Numbered from the stretch's first letter, positions 40,846 through 50,211 are shown. The stretch is DNA of 64,000 nt from JAWXCB01 sp034440455 (GCA_034440455.1 JAWXCB010000008.1:87736-151735); one strand, 5' to 3'. The notes: a model not told the origin generated them from the letters alone. Numbers and translations: made by a program.

Positions 40846-40876
40846 TTGTCATGCTGGACTCGTTCCGGCATGACAA
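40846..40876. repeat. Single GTC-hairpin repeat, ACTYGTT loop family
   Basis: TTGTCATGCTGG (40846-40857) pairs with CCGGCATGACAA (40865-40876), 12 bp with one T-G pair and loop ACTCGTT. It has the same loop as the minus-strand half at 27683-27752. GTC and GAC lie at the two ends. It sits right after the creD stop on the minus strand, without a T tract. Confidence 0.75.
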
Positions 40877-40880
40877 AAGA

Positions 40881-42206
40881 TTACTCTCCCTGCTTCTTCA
40901 TTCCATACCAATCAATATTTCTCGAAAGGAACATCACAATTCCAAGTATCAGGAACAGCCCGATGCTTCCGATTAATAATGAATAATCCTGCAATTGCAA
41001 TGTGCTGAACAAGAATCCGTAAAGCGCAATCAACACAAGGCTCATCACGAGGGTAAGGAGATTTTTTTGAAAAATGGAACGCGAGTATAATGTTATCATT
41101 CCGATAATTCCGATACTGCTGACTAAGTATGCCTTGTTGAAACTGATATGCTCGGAAAGCGCAACCAGCAACGTGTAGAAAAGACAGAGCGCCAATCCGA
41201 CAAGAATATATTGAATCGGGTGAATATTCCTCCGGTTCATCACTTCCACCAAAAAGCAAAAGAGGAACGTAAGTGAAATGAACATGAGCGCATACTTCAC
41301 AGAGCGGATAGATTTTTGATATTGCTCCACAGGCACCAGCAAGCCGACACCAAATGAAGATTCCAGCACATCATAGGTGTTTTCAATCCATGTTTGAGGA
41401 TAGTTGCGATTGAGATGCAAAGCCTTCCAACTTGCAGTAAAACCTTCGTTATTAATTTCTCTTGACACGGGTAAGAATGCTCCGGTGAAACTCGGATTCT
41501 TCCATGCGGATTGAATACTGACGTTTGTTTCCTTTCCAAGCGGCACGAAATAAAAACTGTTGGAGCCGTTGAGATTCAATCCGAAGGAAAACGAATACCC
41601 GGTTGAATCTAACGCTACAGGCACTTTGCAACTTACGCCTGAAGTAGAAATTCCACCATTGCCAATACCGGGTTCGGGCTGTAGAATTTGTCCGTTCCAA
41701 TTCAGCTTGAGCATATCGCGGATGCCGCGCATGTCTGAAATACCGACAGACAAAAAAGCATCCTGCCATTGAATGTGTTCAGGATTCACCGATGGAATTG
41801 TGAGCGCGGGAAATGTGCCATTGACCTGTAGTTGCGCATTATAGACTACCACTTCAAAAATTCCACGATAGCGCGTTTCAGGATTTAATGCGCCTGTGAT
41901 AGCAAGCGTTTCCGGAAGGATGCGGATGTATTCCGTGGTTTCTTTTCCATAAGTGCTCTGACTGTATTTTTTATAAGGAATGGTAAGCACAGGTCCGTTC
42001 AGCGTTTGCACGTTTCCCCATTTATCACTCACTTCGTTGATTGCTTCTTCCTGCCGGTATTGCCGCTCATGAATAAGCGATTGAATGAAGGAAGTCGGGA
42101 TCATCAGGATAAGAATCAAAATCCCGATAACGATGATTTTGATGGTGACAGAATTGCTAATCCAGTTGTTTAACCGGTCAATAACTGAAGGGGCAGAGGT
42201 TTCCAT
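40881..42206 (-). CDS. creD: CreD-family inner membrane protein
   Basis: CreD is an inner-membrane protein induced by the CreBC system in enterobacteria and related to beta-lactam or envelope stress response; in Bacteroidota its role is less clear. I chose ATG 42206 (METSAPSVID), preceded by AAAACAAAAAAT, over an in-frame GTG at 42233. The product has one N-terminal helix (IIVIGILILILMIPTSFI), a periplasmic region of about 250 residues, and six or so C-terminal helices (YILVGLALCLFYTLLVALSE). Confidence 0.9.
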   Translation of the reverse strand: METSAPSVIDRLNNWISNSVTIKIIVIGILILILMIPTSFIQSLIHERQYRQEEAINEVSDKWGNVQTLNGPVLTIPYKKYSQSTYGKETTEYIRILPETLAITGALNPETRYRGIFEVVVYNAQLQVNGTFPALTIPSVNPEHIQWQDAFLSVGISDMRGIRDMLKLNWNGQILQPEPGIGNGGISTSGVSCKVPVALDSTGYSFSFGLNLNGSNSFYFVPLGKETNVSIQSAWKNPSFTGAFLPVSREINNEGFTASWKALHLNRNYPQTWIENTYDVLESSFGVGLLVPVEQYQKSIRSVKYALMFISLTFLFCFLVEVMNRRNIHPIQYILVGLALCLFYTLLVALSEHISFNKAYLVSSIGIIGMITLYSRSIFQKNLLTLVMSLVLIALYGFLFSTLQLQDYSLLIGSIGLFLILGIVMFLSRNIDWYGMKKQGE

Positions 42207-42248
42207 ATTTTTTGTTTTCACACTCAAACTCACGCCCCGATGAATTAT

Positions 42249-42277
42249 TTTGCAAACGGAATCAATTAGTATCTTTT
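42249..42277 (+). promoter_or_regulatory. Promoter of the SMR transporter gene: TTTG, 17 bp, TATCTTTT
   Basis: TTTG (42249-42252) and TATCTTTT (42270-42277) are separated by exactly 17 bp, matching the Bacteroidota -33/-7 layout with one mismatch in TAnnTTTG. The ATG is 42 bp downstream at 42319. Confidence 0.55.
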
Positions 42278-42318
42278 AACATTTTCTGGCTGATTACCGC
42301 GTTAAAAAAAATATTTCT

Positions 42319-42639
42319 ATGCCTTGGCTTATCCTTATCGTTGCCGGACTTTTTGAAGTCGGCTTCACCACCTGCCTTAAACTCTCCAACAATTTTTCCG
42401 ATTGGAAATGGAGTGTTGGATTTTTCTTCTGCATCACGCTGAGTTTTTTGTTGCTGAATAAAGCCGTGCAAACAATTCCACTCGGAACGGGCTATGCCGT
42501 GTGGACAGGCATTGGCGCAGTGGGTACGGTAATTATCGGGATGCTTTTCTTCAAAGAGCCAACTGACTTTTGGCGATTGTTTTTTATCTTTTCTTTGATT
42601 GGCTCTGTTGTGGGATTGAAATTGGTATCTTCAAATTAA
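42319..42639 (+). CDS. Small multidrug resistance family transporter, guanidinium-exporter (SugE/Gdx) subtype
   Basis: A 106-residue protein with four membrane helices. FEVGFTTCLKLS contains the SMR membrane glutamate, and GTGYAVWTGIGAVGTV is the SMR signature. The motif pattern (GLFEVGFT, WKWSVGFF) is closer to SugE/Gdx than to EmrE, so export of guanidinium is the likely role. SMR proteins function as dimers. No guanidine riboswitch was seen in the leader. Confidence 0.88.
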   Translation: MPWLILIVAGLFEVGFTTCLKLSNNFSDWKWSVGFFFCITLSFLLLNKAVQTIPLGTGYAVWTGIGAVGTVIIGMLFFKEPTDFWRLFFIFSLIGSVVGLKLVSSN

Positions 42640-42644
42640 AATCC

Positions 42645-43247
42645 ATGACGCTCTTCTTTCGCATTTTTCTGCTCGTCAATCTTGCTTTGTTTTTTCTTTT
42701 TCTGATGGTATTCCGCGCGTATGTGGTGTGGAAGCAAACCGGGAAAAACCCGATTATTCGCGGCAAAAAAGATAACGCCCATAATCTGATGAGCAGCTAT
42801 TTAATGCTGATTATGCTGATGCTTGCAGGCTTTGTTATTACGAATGTCGTTGTGCCGGAGTCCTACAATTATTTTCTGCCGATTACCTGGTTGGAAAATA
42901 TTTATCTGCAAGATGTTGGCGCAGCCTTCATGATTATTGCGCTTGTACTCACTTTTATCGCGCAAGCGCAGATGCGCGAATCTTGGCGGTTAGGCATTGA
43001 TGAACAAACAAAAACTGCGCTTGTGCATAGCGGCTTATTCAACTATTCCCGCAACCCGATTTATCTCGGCATGGAGTTCGCGTTGCTCGGAGCGTTTTTT
43101 ATCGCGCCCACCGGAACAACCTTACTGCTGCTCGTGTTGAGTTATATGCTTTTGCAAATACAAATCCGGCTTGAAGAAGAGTTTCTTACAAAGCTGCACG
43201 GGCAGGCTTATCTTGATTTCAAGAGGAAAGTGCGGAGGTGGATTTAA
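42645..43247 (+). CDS. Isoprenylcysteine carboxyl methyltransferase-like integral membrane protein
   Basis: A 200-residue membrane protein (start ATG 42645, MTLFFRIFLL; a longer in-frame start overlaps the preceding gene and is not preferred). Four or more helices are followed by the ICMT/PEMT signature SWRLGIDEQTKTALVHSGLF and YSRNPIYLGMEFALLG, ending LEEEFLTKLHGQAYLDFKRKV. The family methylates isoprenylcysteine in eukaryotes; bacterial substrates are mostly unknown. It is 5 bp after the SMR gene. Confidence 0.88.
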   Translation: MTLFFRIFLLVNLALFFLFLMVFRAYVVWKQTGKNPIIRGKKDNAHNLMSSYLMLIMLMLAGFVITNVVVPESYNYFLPITWLENIYLQDVGAAFMIIALVLTFIAQAQMRESWRLGIDEQTKTALVHSGLFNYSRNPIYLGMEFALLGAFFIAPTGTTLLLLVLSYMLLQIQIRLEEEFLTKLHGQAYLDFKRKVRRWI

Positions 43248-43249
43248 TC

Positions 43250-43257
43250 TAATTTTG
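43250..43257 (+). promoter_or_regulatory. -7 element TAATTTTG, near-leaderless promoter of the C26 amidase gene
   Basis: TAATTTTG ends 4 bp before the ATG at 43262 and matches TAnnTTTG exactly. Initiation downstream of it would give a leaderless mRNA or start within the gene. No -33 TTTG at 17-20 bp. Confidence 0.35.
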
Positions 43258-43261
43258 CCGC

Positions 43262-44014
43262 ATGATAAAAATCGGCATCCCGTCATGCTTTCTGTATCCT
43301 GACCCTAACAGGAATGTGTTCGGACCGAAAACCTTATGCTACATCGCAAGTGACTTTGCGGATTTCGTTTCGAGAAAGGGCGTGATCCCTGTCCTGATTC
43401 CAGATTTGCACGGTGATGAAATGAAACAATTTCTTGACGAGTTGGATGGAATCGTGTTACAAGGTGGCACCGACATGGCACCTGAATCATACAATGAAAA
43501 ACCAATCGGACAGTGGAAAGGCGATGAATACCGCGATGAATTTGAACTGGCGATTTTGGATTGGGCTGTAAAAAATGGTAAGCCGGTGCTGGGCATCTGC
43601 CGTGGTTTTCAAGTGATGAACGTATATTTTGGAGGAACACTTTTTCAGGATATTCAAACTCAAAAATCGGATGCACTGCAACATCGTGATGCAGAAAAGT
43701 ATGACCAGCTTTCGCACGCGATTGCATTTAATGAAGGAACATTATTAGATAGACTTTACGAAGACGAGCAAAATAAAATCGTGAATTCCGTTCATCACCA
43801 GGGGGTGAAAGATTTGGGTAAAAATTTAGAAGCGTATGCCTATTGTCCAACAGACGGCATGATTGAAGCCTTCGGCTGGAAAGGCGCTGAAGAGGGAAAA
43901 GTGATGGCGGTGCAATGGCATCCTGAATTTTTTCACAATTTTAAAAACGGGAAATTGATTGACGGTGATAAAGTGTACGAATATTTTTTAACGAAAATCA
44001 AAACGAAAAAATAA
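43262..44014 (+). CDS. Gamma-glutamyl-gamma-aminobutyrate hydrolase family (peptidase C26) protein
   Basis: A 250-residue class I glutamine-amidotransferase-like hydrolase. The nucleophile lies in PVLGICRGFQVMNVYFGGTLFQDI, the histidine and glutamate in VQWHPEFF, and GIVLQGGTDMAPESY forms the oxyanion region. PuuD hydrolyses gamma-glutamyl-GABA in putrescine breakdown. The next gene is an aldehyde dehydrogenase, which fits a gamma-glutamyl-amine branch, but the pathway is inferred. Confidence 0.9.
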   Translation: MIKIGIPSCFLYPDPNRNVFGPKTLCYIASDFADFVSRKGVIPVLIPDLHGDEMKQFLDELDGIVLQGGTDMAPESYNEKPIGQWKGDEYRDEFELAILDWAVKNGKPVLGICRGFQVMNVYFGGTLFQDIQTQKSDALQHRDAEKYDQLSHAIAFNEGTLLDRLYEDEQNKIVNSVHHQGVKDLGKNLEAYAYCPTDGMIEAFGWKGAEEGKVMAVQWHPEFFHNFKNGKLIDGDKVYEYFLTKIKTKK

Positions 44015-44019
44015 TTATT

Positions 44020-45417
44020 ATGATTTCAGAAGCAACAATGCAAACCACTTTGAAAATTTACAACCCCGCAACAGGAGAAGTTCTGAAAGAACTACGGGAA
44101 GATTCACGGGAAGCAATTCAACAAAAATTTGAGCAAGCAAAAGCCGCTCAGAAATCATGGGCAAATGTTCCTCTCAAAAAAAGAATCGAAGTAATCGCTG
44201 CGTTTGATAAACTGCTCGAAAGCAATATCAGCTCCCTGGCATTAACACTTACCCGCGAAGTCGGCAAACCGATTAAGCAATCGCAGAATGAAATCAATGG
44301 CGCGAAAAGAAGAATCAAATTCTTTTTAGAGAATTCAGAGAAGTGGCTGTCGGATGAAACCGTGTATGCAGAAACCGGACTGACAGAAAAAATTTCTTTC
44401 GAGCCGCTTGGAGTACTCGCGAATATCTCCGCGTGGAATTATCCCTACCTTGTTGGCACCAATGTATTCATCCCTGCTTTAATCGCGGGAAATGCAGTAT
44501 TGTATAAGCCTTCTGAATTCAGCACACTCACAGGTTTGGAAATAGGAAGGCTGCTGCATGAAGCAGGAGTTCCGAAAGATGTTTTTCAGGTGGTGGTTGG
44601 CGCAAAGGATGCAGGAGAAGCATTGCTTGATTTACCACTGAACGGCTATTATTTCACAGGCTCTTACAAAACAGGGCAGTCCATTTATGAGCGCGTTGCG
44701 CCCAAGATGGTTCCTTGTCAATTAGAACTTGGCGGTAAAGACCCTCTCTATGTTTCCAGCGACAATAAAGACGTGAAAGCCGTTGCCACTGCATCAGCAG
44801 ATGGCGCGTTTTACAACAACGGACAAAGCTGCTGCGCAGTGGAACGCATCTACGTGAACGAAAAAATTTATGATGACTTCGTAAAGTATTTCGTGGATGA
44901 AGTGACAAGTTTCAAAGCCGGAAATCCGGAAAGTGAAGACATTTATATTGGAGCGGTAACGCGCAAGCCGCAAGTTGATTTCCTGCAAAAGCAAGTTGAA
45001 GATGCGGTGCAAAAAGGAGCAAAGGTTGCGACAGGCGGAAAGAAAGTGGAAGGGAAAGGAAATCATTTTGAACCAACAGTGCTGGTGGATGTGAATCACT
45101 CAATGAGTGTAATGAAAGATGAATCGTTTGGTCCCATCATCGGAATTCAAAAAGTGAAAGATGATGCCGAAGCGATACAACTCATGCAAGACACCGAATA
45201 TGGATTAACAGCAGCCGTATATTGCGACAGTAAAGAAGCAGGTGAAAAAATCCTGAAGCAGATTGACAGCGGCACGGTGTATTGGAACTGCTGCGACCGC
45301 GTGAGCGCAAATCTTCCGTGGTCAGGAAGAGGTCATTCCGGTTTTGGAGCAACCTTATCTTACATCGGCATCCGCGCTTTTGTAAAACCGAAGGCGTATC
45401 ACTTGAGAGGGAATTAA
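44020..45417 (+). CDS. NAD(P)-dependent aldehyde dehydrogenase
   Basis: A 465-residue aldehyde dehydrogenase. LELGGKDPLYV holds the catalytic glutamate, and NNGQSCCAVERIYVNE holds the catalytic cysteine. FTGSYKTGQSIY is the cofactor-binding region, and VMKDESFGPIIGI and NLPWSGRGHSGFG are family landmarks. The substrate may be a semialdehyde from the preceding PuuD-like step. It starts 5 bp after that gene. Its stop overlaps the convergent GT2 gene by 4 bp. Confidence 0.93.
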   Translation: MISEATMQTTLKIYNPATGEVLKELREDSREAIQQKFEQAKAAQKSWANVPLKKRIEVIAAFDKLLESNISSLALTLTREVGKPIKQSQNEINGAKRRIKFFLENSEKWLSDETVYAETGLTEKISFEPLGVLANISAWNYPYLVGTNVFIPALIAGNAVLYKPSEFSTLTGLEIGRLLHEAGVPKDVFQVVVGAKDAGEALLDLPLNGYYFTGSYKTGQSIYERVAPKMVPCQLELGGKDPLYVSSDNKDVKAVATASADGAFYNNGQSCCAVERIYVNEKIYDDFVKYFVDEVTSFKAGNPESEDIYIGAVTRKPQVDFLQKQVEDAVQKGAKVATGGKKVEGKGNHFEPTVLVDVNHSMSVMKDESFGPIIGIQKVKDDAEAIQLMQDTEYGLTAAVYCDSKEAGEKILKQIDSGTVYWNCCDRVSANLPWSGRGHSGFGATLSYIGIRAFVKPKAYHLRGN

Positions 45418-47381
45418 TTTGTAGTCATCCCTGAATCCCGCACTCCTTTCAGCAGAATATTCATGTCGCTATAAACGGAATATTCTTTCGCATAAAACAA
45501 ATTCAATCGTGCGCGGGTAACGTCATTAACGGTTTTATCTTTCAAAGCGTTTACAGGAGATAAAACGCCTTCCTTAATTTTCGGCAACACATAATTTCCG
45601 TTTCCGGCAATGCTCTTTGCATAGCCCACCCATGATTTTCCTCCAAGCAAAACACTGCACCAATTTTTAATCAAACCTCCAAAGTTTTTCACTAAAAATA
45701 TTTTCACGGGAAACGTGAATAGCAACACTACACATACTACCAAATCAAACAGTCGCTTATTTCTTCGATTCATTGCTGAAGTAATCGCAAGGTTCACATC
45801 AATTGCATATAAATCACCGGATGTGTTTTTTGAATTGCTGCCAATCACACTCATGCTGTCTTCAGGAACGATTTTGTAGTTCAGTTCCGGTCCGTTTACC
45901 ACCATGCTGTCAATGATTTGCTTTGCAGAAATATCCTTGCTGCAAAAAATGATTTCATCCGCTTTATAGATTTCGCGGATGTTTTGCAATTCATTGATGC
46001 TTCCTAAATAATTTTCAGCGGAACTGATTGAATCGCTAACATAACCGATATATGAGTAATCACTGTCGGCATGTGAAAGCAACGTGAGCGCTCGCTCGCT
46101 TTCTTCTTTACTTCCCACAATCAGCATCCTGTGAGAATTGCTTTCACCCAAATCAAATTTCTTTCCAAACAAGGAAACCAGCACAAGTCGCAATGCCACC
46201 ATCGCAAACACTGCCCAGCCTGCGCCAAGCAAAATCATCGCGCGCGAGAAACGCAGCGTGTCCGGCAAGAAAGCATAGAACGCTGCGATGAGTAATGTGC
46301 CGATGAGCAACCCGCGCACCACGCGATAATTTTTCAACGGCTTGTCATAACCACCGCTGAGATAAACCGACACCAGCCATAAAAAAATATAAGCAGGCAC
46401 GATATAGAGCATATAAGCGATCGGATAATATTCAGGCGCACCTTTGAAGTTAGTGGCGTAAAAATTCCTGATGACATACATACCCACAAAGAGCAACCCC
46501 GCATCGGCAAGAGGCAGTAACAGTTTTTGCAACACGCGTTTAAAAAACGAACTCATCGCAGTGAGATACACGGCAACCGTGACTAAAAAAGAGTAGCCGA
46601 ACATCAACTGCGAGTCAAAATGTTTGCGCGCGAAAATCACCATCGCGTTGTAAAACATGCGCACATAATTCAAGCTGCCTTTCTTCGTGCTTTCGCCCTT
46701 GTAGTGGATGATGCGCGTTTCGGGAAAATAATAATTCTTGTAGCCCGCCTTTGTGATACGGTACGACAAGTCAATGTCTTCACCGTACATGAAAAATGTT
46801 TCATCCAGCAAACCAATTTCATCCAGCACTTTTTTACGCATCAGCATGAATGCACCTGAAAGCACATCCACTTCATGTGTTTTATTTTCATCAAGAAAAC
46901 CAAGATGATACTGCCCAAATGTTTTTGATTTTGGAAAAAGAGCAGACAATCCGAACAATTTAAAGAACGCCACTTTGGGTGTAGGAAGTCCGCGTTTTGA
47001 TTCGGGAAGAAAAATACCTTTACCGTCCACCATCTTCACCCCCAGCCCGCCTGCTTCGGGATGCGCCTCCATGAATTGCACAGTTTTTTCCAGTGTATCT
47101 TCCTGCACAAGCGTGTCAGGATTTAGAAGTAACACATATTCACCCAGCGCAATTTTGATTGCCTGGTTATTTGCAACGGCAAAACCTTTGTTGTCTTTAT
47201 TTTCAATCAGAATTACTTCCGGGAACCTGCTTTTCACCAGTGCGACAGAGCCGTCATTCGAAGCATTATCCACCACAATCGTTTCAACGGATAAATTTCC
47301 CACAGCTTTCCGCACAGACGCAAGCGCTTGCTCGAGGAAATACTTCACGTTGTAGCTGACAAGGATAATGGTAAGCTTCAT
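45414..47381 (-). CDS. GT2 glycosyltransferase fused to a polyprenyl-glycosylphosphotransferase-like membrane half
   Basis: A 655-residue protein. The N-terminal GT2 domain has TIILVSYNVKYFLEQALASV, VDNASNDGS and LLLNPDTLV. Several membrane helices follow (about residues 255-400), then a Rossmann-like domain (LIVGSKEESERALTLL) as in the CoA-binding-like part of initiating sugar transferases. The C-terminal part (NKRLFDLVVCVVLLFTF and WVGYAKSI) keeps only the ends of that catalytic domain, and the KFRSM-like core is missing. So the sugar-1-phosphate transferase activity may be lost. A -7 element TACCTTTG lies at 47406-47399. Confidence 0.87.
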   Translation of the reverse strand: MKLTIILVSYNVKYFLEQALASVRKAVGNLSVETIVVDNASNDGSVALVKSRFPEVILIENKDNKGFAVANNQAIKIALGEYVLLLNPDTLVQEDTLEKTVQFMEAHPEAGGLGVKMVDGKGIFLPESKRGLPTPKVAFFKLFGLSALFPKSKTFGQYHLGFLDENKTHEVDVLSGAFMLMRKKVLDEIGLLDETFFMYGEDIDLSYRITKAGYKNYYFPETRIIHYKGESTKKGSLNYVRMFYNAMVIFARKHFDSQLMFGYSFLVTVAVYLTAMSSFFKRVLQKLLLPLADAGLLFVGMYVIRNFYATNFKGAPEYYPIAYMLYIVPAYIFLWLVSVYLSGGYDKPLKNYRVVRGLLIGTLLIAAFYAFLPDTLRFSRAMILLGAGWAVFAMVALRLVLVSLFGKKFDLGESNSHRMLIVGSKEESERALTLLSHADSDYSYIGYVSDSISSAENYLGSINELQNIREIYKADEIIFCSKDISAKQIIDSMVVNGPELNYKIVPEDSMSVIGSNSKNTSGDLYAIDVNLAITSAMNRRNKRLFDLVVCVVLLFTFPVKIFLVKNFGGLIKNWCSVLLGGKSWVGYAKSIAGNGNYVLPKIKEGVLSPVNALKDKTVNDVTRARLNLFYAKEYSVYSDMNILLKGVRDSGMTTN

Positions 47382-47398
47382 GTAAGTTATAGAATTCC

Positions 47399-47406
47399 CA
47401 AAGGTA
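47399..47406 (-). promoter_or_regulatory. -7 element TACCTTTG of the GT2 fusion gene
   Basis: The minus strand reads TACCTTTG from 47406 to 47399, 18 bp upstream of the ATG at 47381. It matches TAnnTTTG exactly. Confidence 0.45.
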
Positions 47407-47460
47407 ATAAATACGATGGGCGGGGAAATTTATTGGACAGCGTATCCTCTCTTCTTATTT

Positions 47461-48081
47461 TTACCCCCTCACCAAAAAACTCTCATAGGGCATCCGGTTC
47501 ACGATTGCGCGGGCGAGCGTGATTTCATCGGTGTATTCTAATTCACCGCCCACGGAGATGCCGCGCGAGATGGCAGTGACTTTGATATTAAACGGGCTGA
47601 GTTTGCGCGAGAGATAAAAAATCGTGGTGTCGCCCTCCATCGTGGGGCTGAGCGCCATGATGACTTCGCGCACTTCCTGTGTTTTTAATCTTTCCAAAAG
47701 CGATTCAATCTGCAACTCATCGGGACCGATGCCATCCATCGGGGAAATAATGCCACCCAACACATGATACACTCCGTTGAAGTGATTCGTGTTTTCCACC
47801 GCCATCACATCGCGCAGATTTTCCACCACGCAAATCATTGATTGGTCGCGCTTGTGGCTGCCGCAGATGTTGCATAATTCTGCATCTGCCACATTGTAGC
47901 ATTGCTTACAAAACCTGATTTCATTTCTCATGCGCGTAATCGCTTCACCAAACTGACGGGATTGCTCCTGTGGTTGTCTTAATAAGTGCAACACTAAACG
48001 CAACGCGGTTTTCTTGCCTACTCCAGGCAGACGGGAAAATTCATTTACGGCATCTTCAATCAGGCGGGAGGGGAAGTTCAT
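47461..48081 (-). CDS. recR: Recombination mediator protein RecR
   Basis: RecR works with RecO and RecF to load RecA on gaps. The 206-residue product has the N-terminal helix-hairpin-helix FSRLPGVGKKTALRLVLHLL, the C4 zinc finger CKQCYNVADAELCNIC, and the TOPRIM domain (MICVVENLRDVMAVENT, YHVLGGIISPMDGIG, VIMALSPTMEGDTT). Length fits the family. It starts 43 bp after the PorE-like gene on the same strand. Confidence 0.96.
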   Translation of the reverse strand: MNFPSRLIEDAVNEFSRLPGVGKKTALRLVLHLLRQPQEQSRQFGEAITRMRNEIRFCKQCYNVADAELCNICGSHKRDQSMICVVENLRDVMAVENTNHFNGVYHVLGGIISPMDGIGPDELQIESLLERLKTQEVREVIMALSPTMEGDTTIFYLSRKLSPFNIKVTAISRGISVGGELEYTDEITLARAIVNRMPYESFLVRG

Positions 48082-48124
48082 ACGCTCAAAAACGGGTGTG
48101 AGCGAATTTAGGAGTTTTGAGAGT

Positions 48125-50086
48125 TTAATCCTTCACCGAACTTTTCACTTTCAACTCGGTAGGTTGCTTGGTGACGACAAACTCGGTGCGTCTGTTCATC
48201 TGGTGTTCTTCTTCTGTGCAGGGCACGCGGTTCACACATTGGTTTACGGGCATTGATTCGCCATAGCCGCGCGCCTTGATGCGGGTGCTGCCGATGCCCT
48301 GTTTAATCACATAAGCAACTGCTGATTCAGCGCGTTTTTGAGAAAGCCATTGGTTGTAGGTATCAGACCCGCGACTATCTGTGTGCGAGCGCAGCTCCAC
48401 TTCCATGCCGGGATATTTGTTCATGAATTGCACGAACCTATTCAACTCAACGGCTGCATCCGGGCGAATATCAAACTTATCGAAGTCGTAATAGATGTTT
48501 TCCAATTTCACTACCTCTCCTACTGCGATGCGCTGCAATTCAATCACGATTTCAATGGTGTCTTTGCCTTCCATGCGCGTAGAAACTTTTATCAGGCTAG
48601 CAAGGAAGTAGCCGTACTTCTCGGTAGTCACTTCAAAGTCTTTGTTGATTTCAAGCGGGAATTTGAATTTTCCTTTTTTATCCGAAGCGAGGGAATCAAG
48701 TTGAACTGTTACCATTTCCTTCAGATACACCATCGCATCGGGTATCGGCTCTTTCGTTTTCTTGTCAATCACCTTGCCGAGCAGTATCACTTTCGTATTC
48801 TTATCAAACAAATAAATGTCATCGCTGCCTGCACCGCCCGGTCGGCTGGAGGTGAACATGCCGTGTTCCAGCTTCTCGTTGTAAATCAATCCGAAGTCGT
48901 CTTTGCTGCTGTTGATGGGATAGCCGAGGTTGGTGATAATGCCCCACGCTCCTTTTGATTGTGTTGCCGAATAAATATCCAAGCCGCCAAAGCCTTCATA
49001 GCTGTCAGATGAAAAATAGAGCGTGCCATTCGGGTGATAAAACGGAAACACTTCATCGCCCTTTGTGTTGATTGCCGTGCCTAGGTTCACCGGTTCACCA
49101 AAGCCGCTGTCGGTAATCGCCACCATATATAAATCCTGTCCACCCACTGCATTTGCATTGGGCATGTCGGAAGCGAAATACATAAACTTTCCATCAGGCG
49201 TGAGCGTGGGATGCCCTACGGAATATTCATCGCTGTTAAACGGCAGGTCGGCAATTTCTTCCCATTTGTTGTCTTTATACACCGCTTTAAACACTTTCAA
49301 TTTCATAATTCCCTCGCGGCTTTTCTTTTTCTTCTTGATGTAATTATTGCGGGTGAAATACATCGTGGTGTAGCTCGTATCAAATACCACAGGACCTTCG
49401 TGAAATTCTTTATTCACGTTACCTTCAATGGGAACAGGCTCGCTGAAACTCGTGTCGTTTTGTACAGAAACATATAAATCAAGAAACGGATTATCAGACC
49501 ACACATCCAATTTGCCTGTGCCTCGCGATGTTGGAAACACGATGGTGCTGTCATTCTTGTAATACGCTGGACTGAACTCCAAGCCCGGTGTATTATGCGG
49601 ATATTCCTTCACGCGGAATTTGATGGAGTCGCGCCTTAAATCGGGCAGCATGTCCATGCCGTTGGCGATGCGCAACCCGCGTGAATCATTGGGCGCAAGG
49701 TCTGAATATTTCAAATAATACACCTTTGCCGAATCATATTGCTCCGCAGTGCGCAACATCTGTGCGTAGTAAAATTTTTGCATCGGTGTGCATTGCGCTT
49801 GCTTCACCACGATGCCATACCACGCCACCGCGTTTTCATAATCGCCCGTGATGCGATAGATGTCAGCAAGGCTGCTCAATGCCTTGTAGTTGTCGGGATG
49901 TTTCTTTGCAATTTTTGTGTAGCGATTGATGGCTTTATCAAACTGGAAGAGCGAGAGCGCTTTGTCTGCTTTGCGCAGTTTGCGCGCCTGCGCAAATGCT
50001 GGTTCAGAAAAAAAGAAAGTCAGCGTTACGCTGAACAGCAGAAGGAGTTGAAAAATTTTTTGCAATGTCATAGCAATGAGACGCAT
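48125..50086 (-). CDS. PorE-like outer-membrane lipoprotein/periplasmic protein: TPR, propeller, CRD, OmpA
   Basis: I chose the ATG at 50086 (MRLIAMTLQKIFQLLLLFSV), giving a signal peptide; upstream ATG at 50128 also exists. Domains in order: TPR-like repeats (residues about 25-110, FQFDKAINRYTKIAKKHPDNYKALSSLADIYR), WD40/PD40-type propeller strands (YSVGHPTLTPDGKFMYFASDM, TLYFSSDSYEGFGGLDIYSA), a carboxypeptidase-regulatory-like domain (LLGKVIDKKTKEPIPDAMVYL) and an OmpA C-terminal domain (DFDKFDIRPDAAVELNRF, VELRSHTDSRGS). This order is that of PorE of the type IX secretion system. I cannot tell whether it is true PorE or a paralogue. Confidence 0.88.
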   Translation of the reverse strand: MRLIAMTLQKIFQLLLLFSVTLTFFFSEPAFAQARKLRKADKALSLFQFDKAINRYTKIAKKHPDNYKALSSLADIYRITGDYENAVAWYGIVVKQAQCTPMQKFYYAQMLRTAEQYDSAKVYYLKYSDLAPNDSRGLRIANGMDMLPDLRRDSIKFRVKEYPHNTPGLEFSPAYYKNDSTIVFPTSRGTGKLDVWSDNPFLDLYVSVQNDTSFSEPVPIEGNVNKEFHEGPVVFDTSYTTMYFTRNNYIKKKKKSREGIMKLKVFKAVYKDNKWEEIADLPFNSDEYSVGHPTLTPDGKFMYFASDMPNANAVGGQDLYMVAITDSGFGEPVNLGTAINTKGDEVFPFYHPNGTLYFSSDSYEGFGGLDIYSATQSKGAWGIITNLGYPINSSKDDFGLIYNEKLEHGMFTSSRPGGAGSDDIYLFDKNTKVILLGKVIDKKTKEPIPDAMVYLKEMVTVQLDSLASDKKGKFKFPLEINKDFEVTTEKYGYFLASLIKVSTRMEGKDTIEIVIELQRIAVGEVVKLENIYYDFDKFDIRPDAAVELNRFVQFMNKYPGMEVELRSHTDSRGSDTYNQWLSQKRAESAVAYVIKQGIGSTRIKARGYGESMPVNQCVNRVPCTEEEHQMNRRTEFVVTKQPTELKVKSSVKD

Positions 50087-50211
50087 AATAGAACTAAAGA
50101 TAACAGGCGAACAATGAATTATTGACACCGGCTTCGTGAATAACCTGTGTGTGTCGGTTTGTTCTTACGGAATCAGTAAATGGAAGGTTGAACTCTATAG
50201 AAATGAAGATT

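Noticed and set aside
40846..40876. Rho-independent terminator of creD
   Set aside because: No T tract follows on the minus strand, and loop and stem match the dispersed GTC-hairpin family.
42234..42318. Guanidine riboswitch ahead of the SMR gene
   Set aside because: The leader is short and AT-rich and lacks the conserved stems of known guanidine riboswitches; a promoter fits better.
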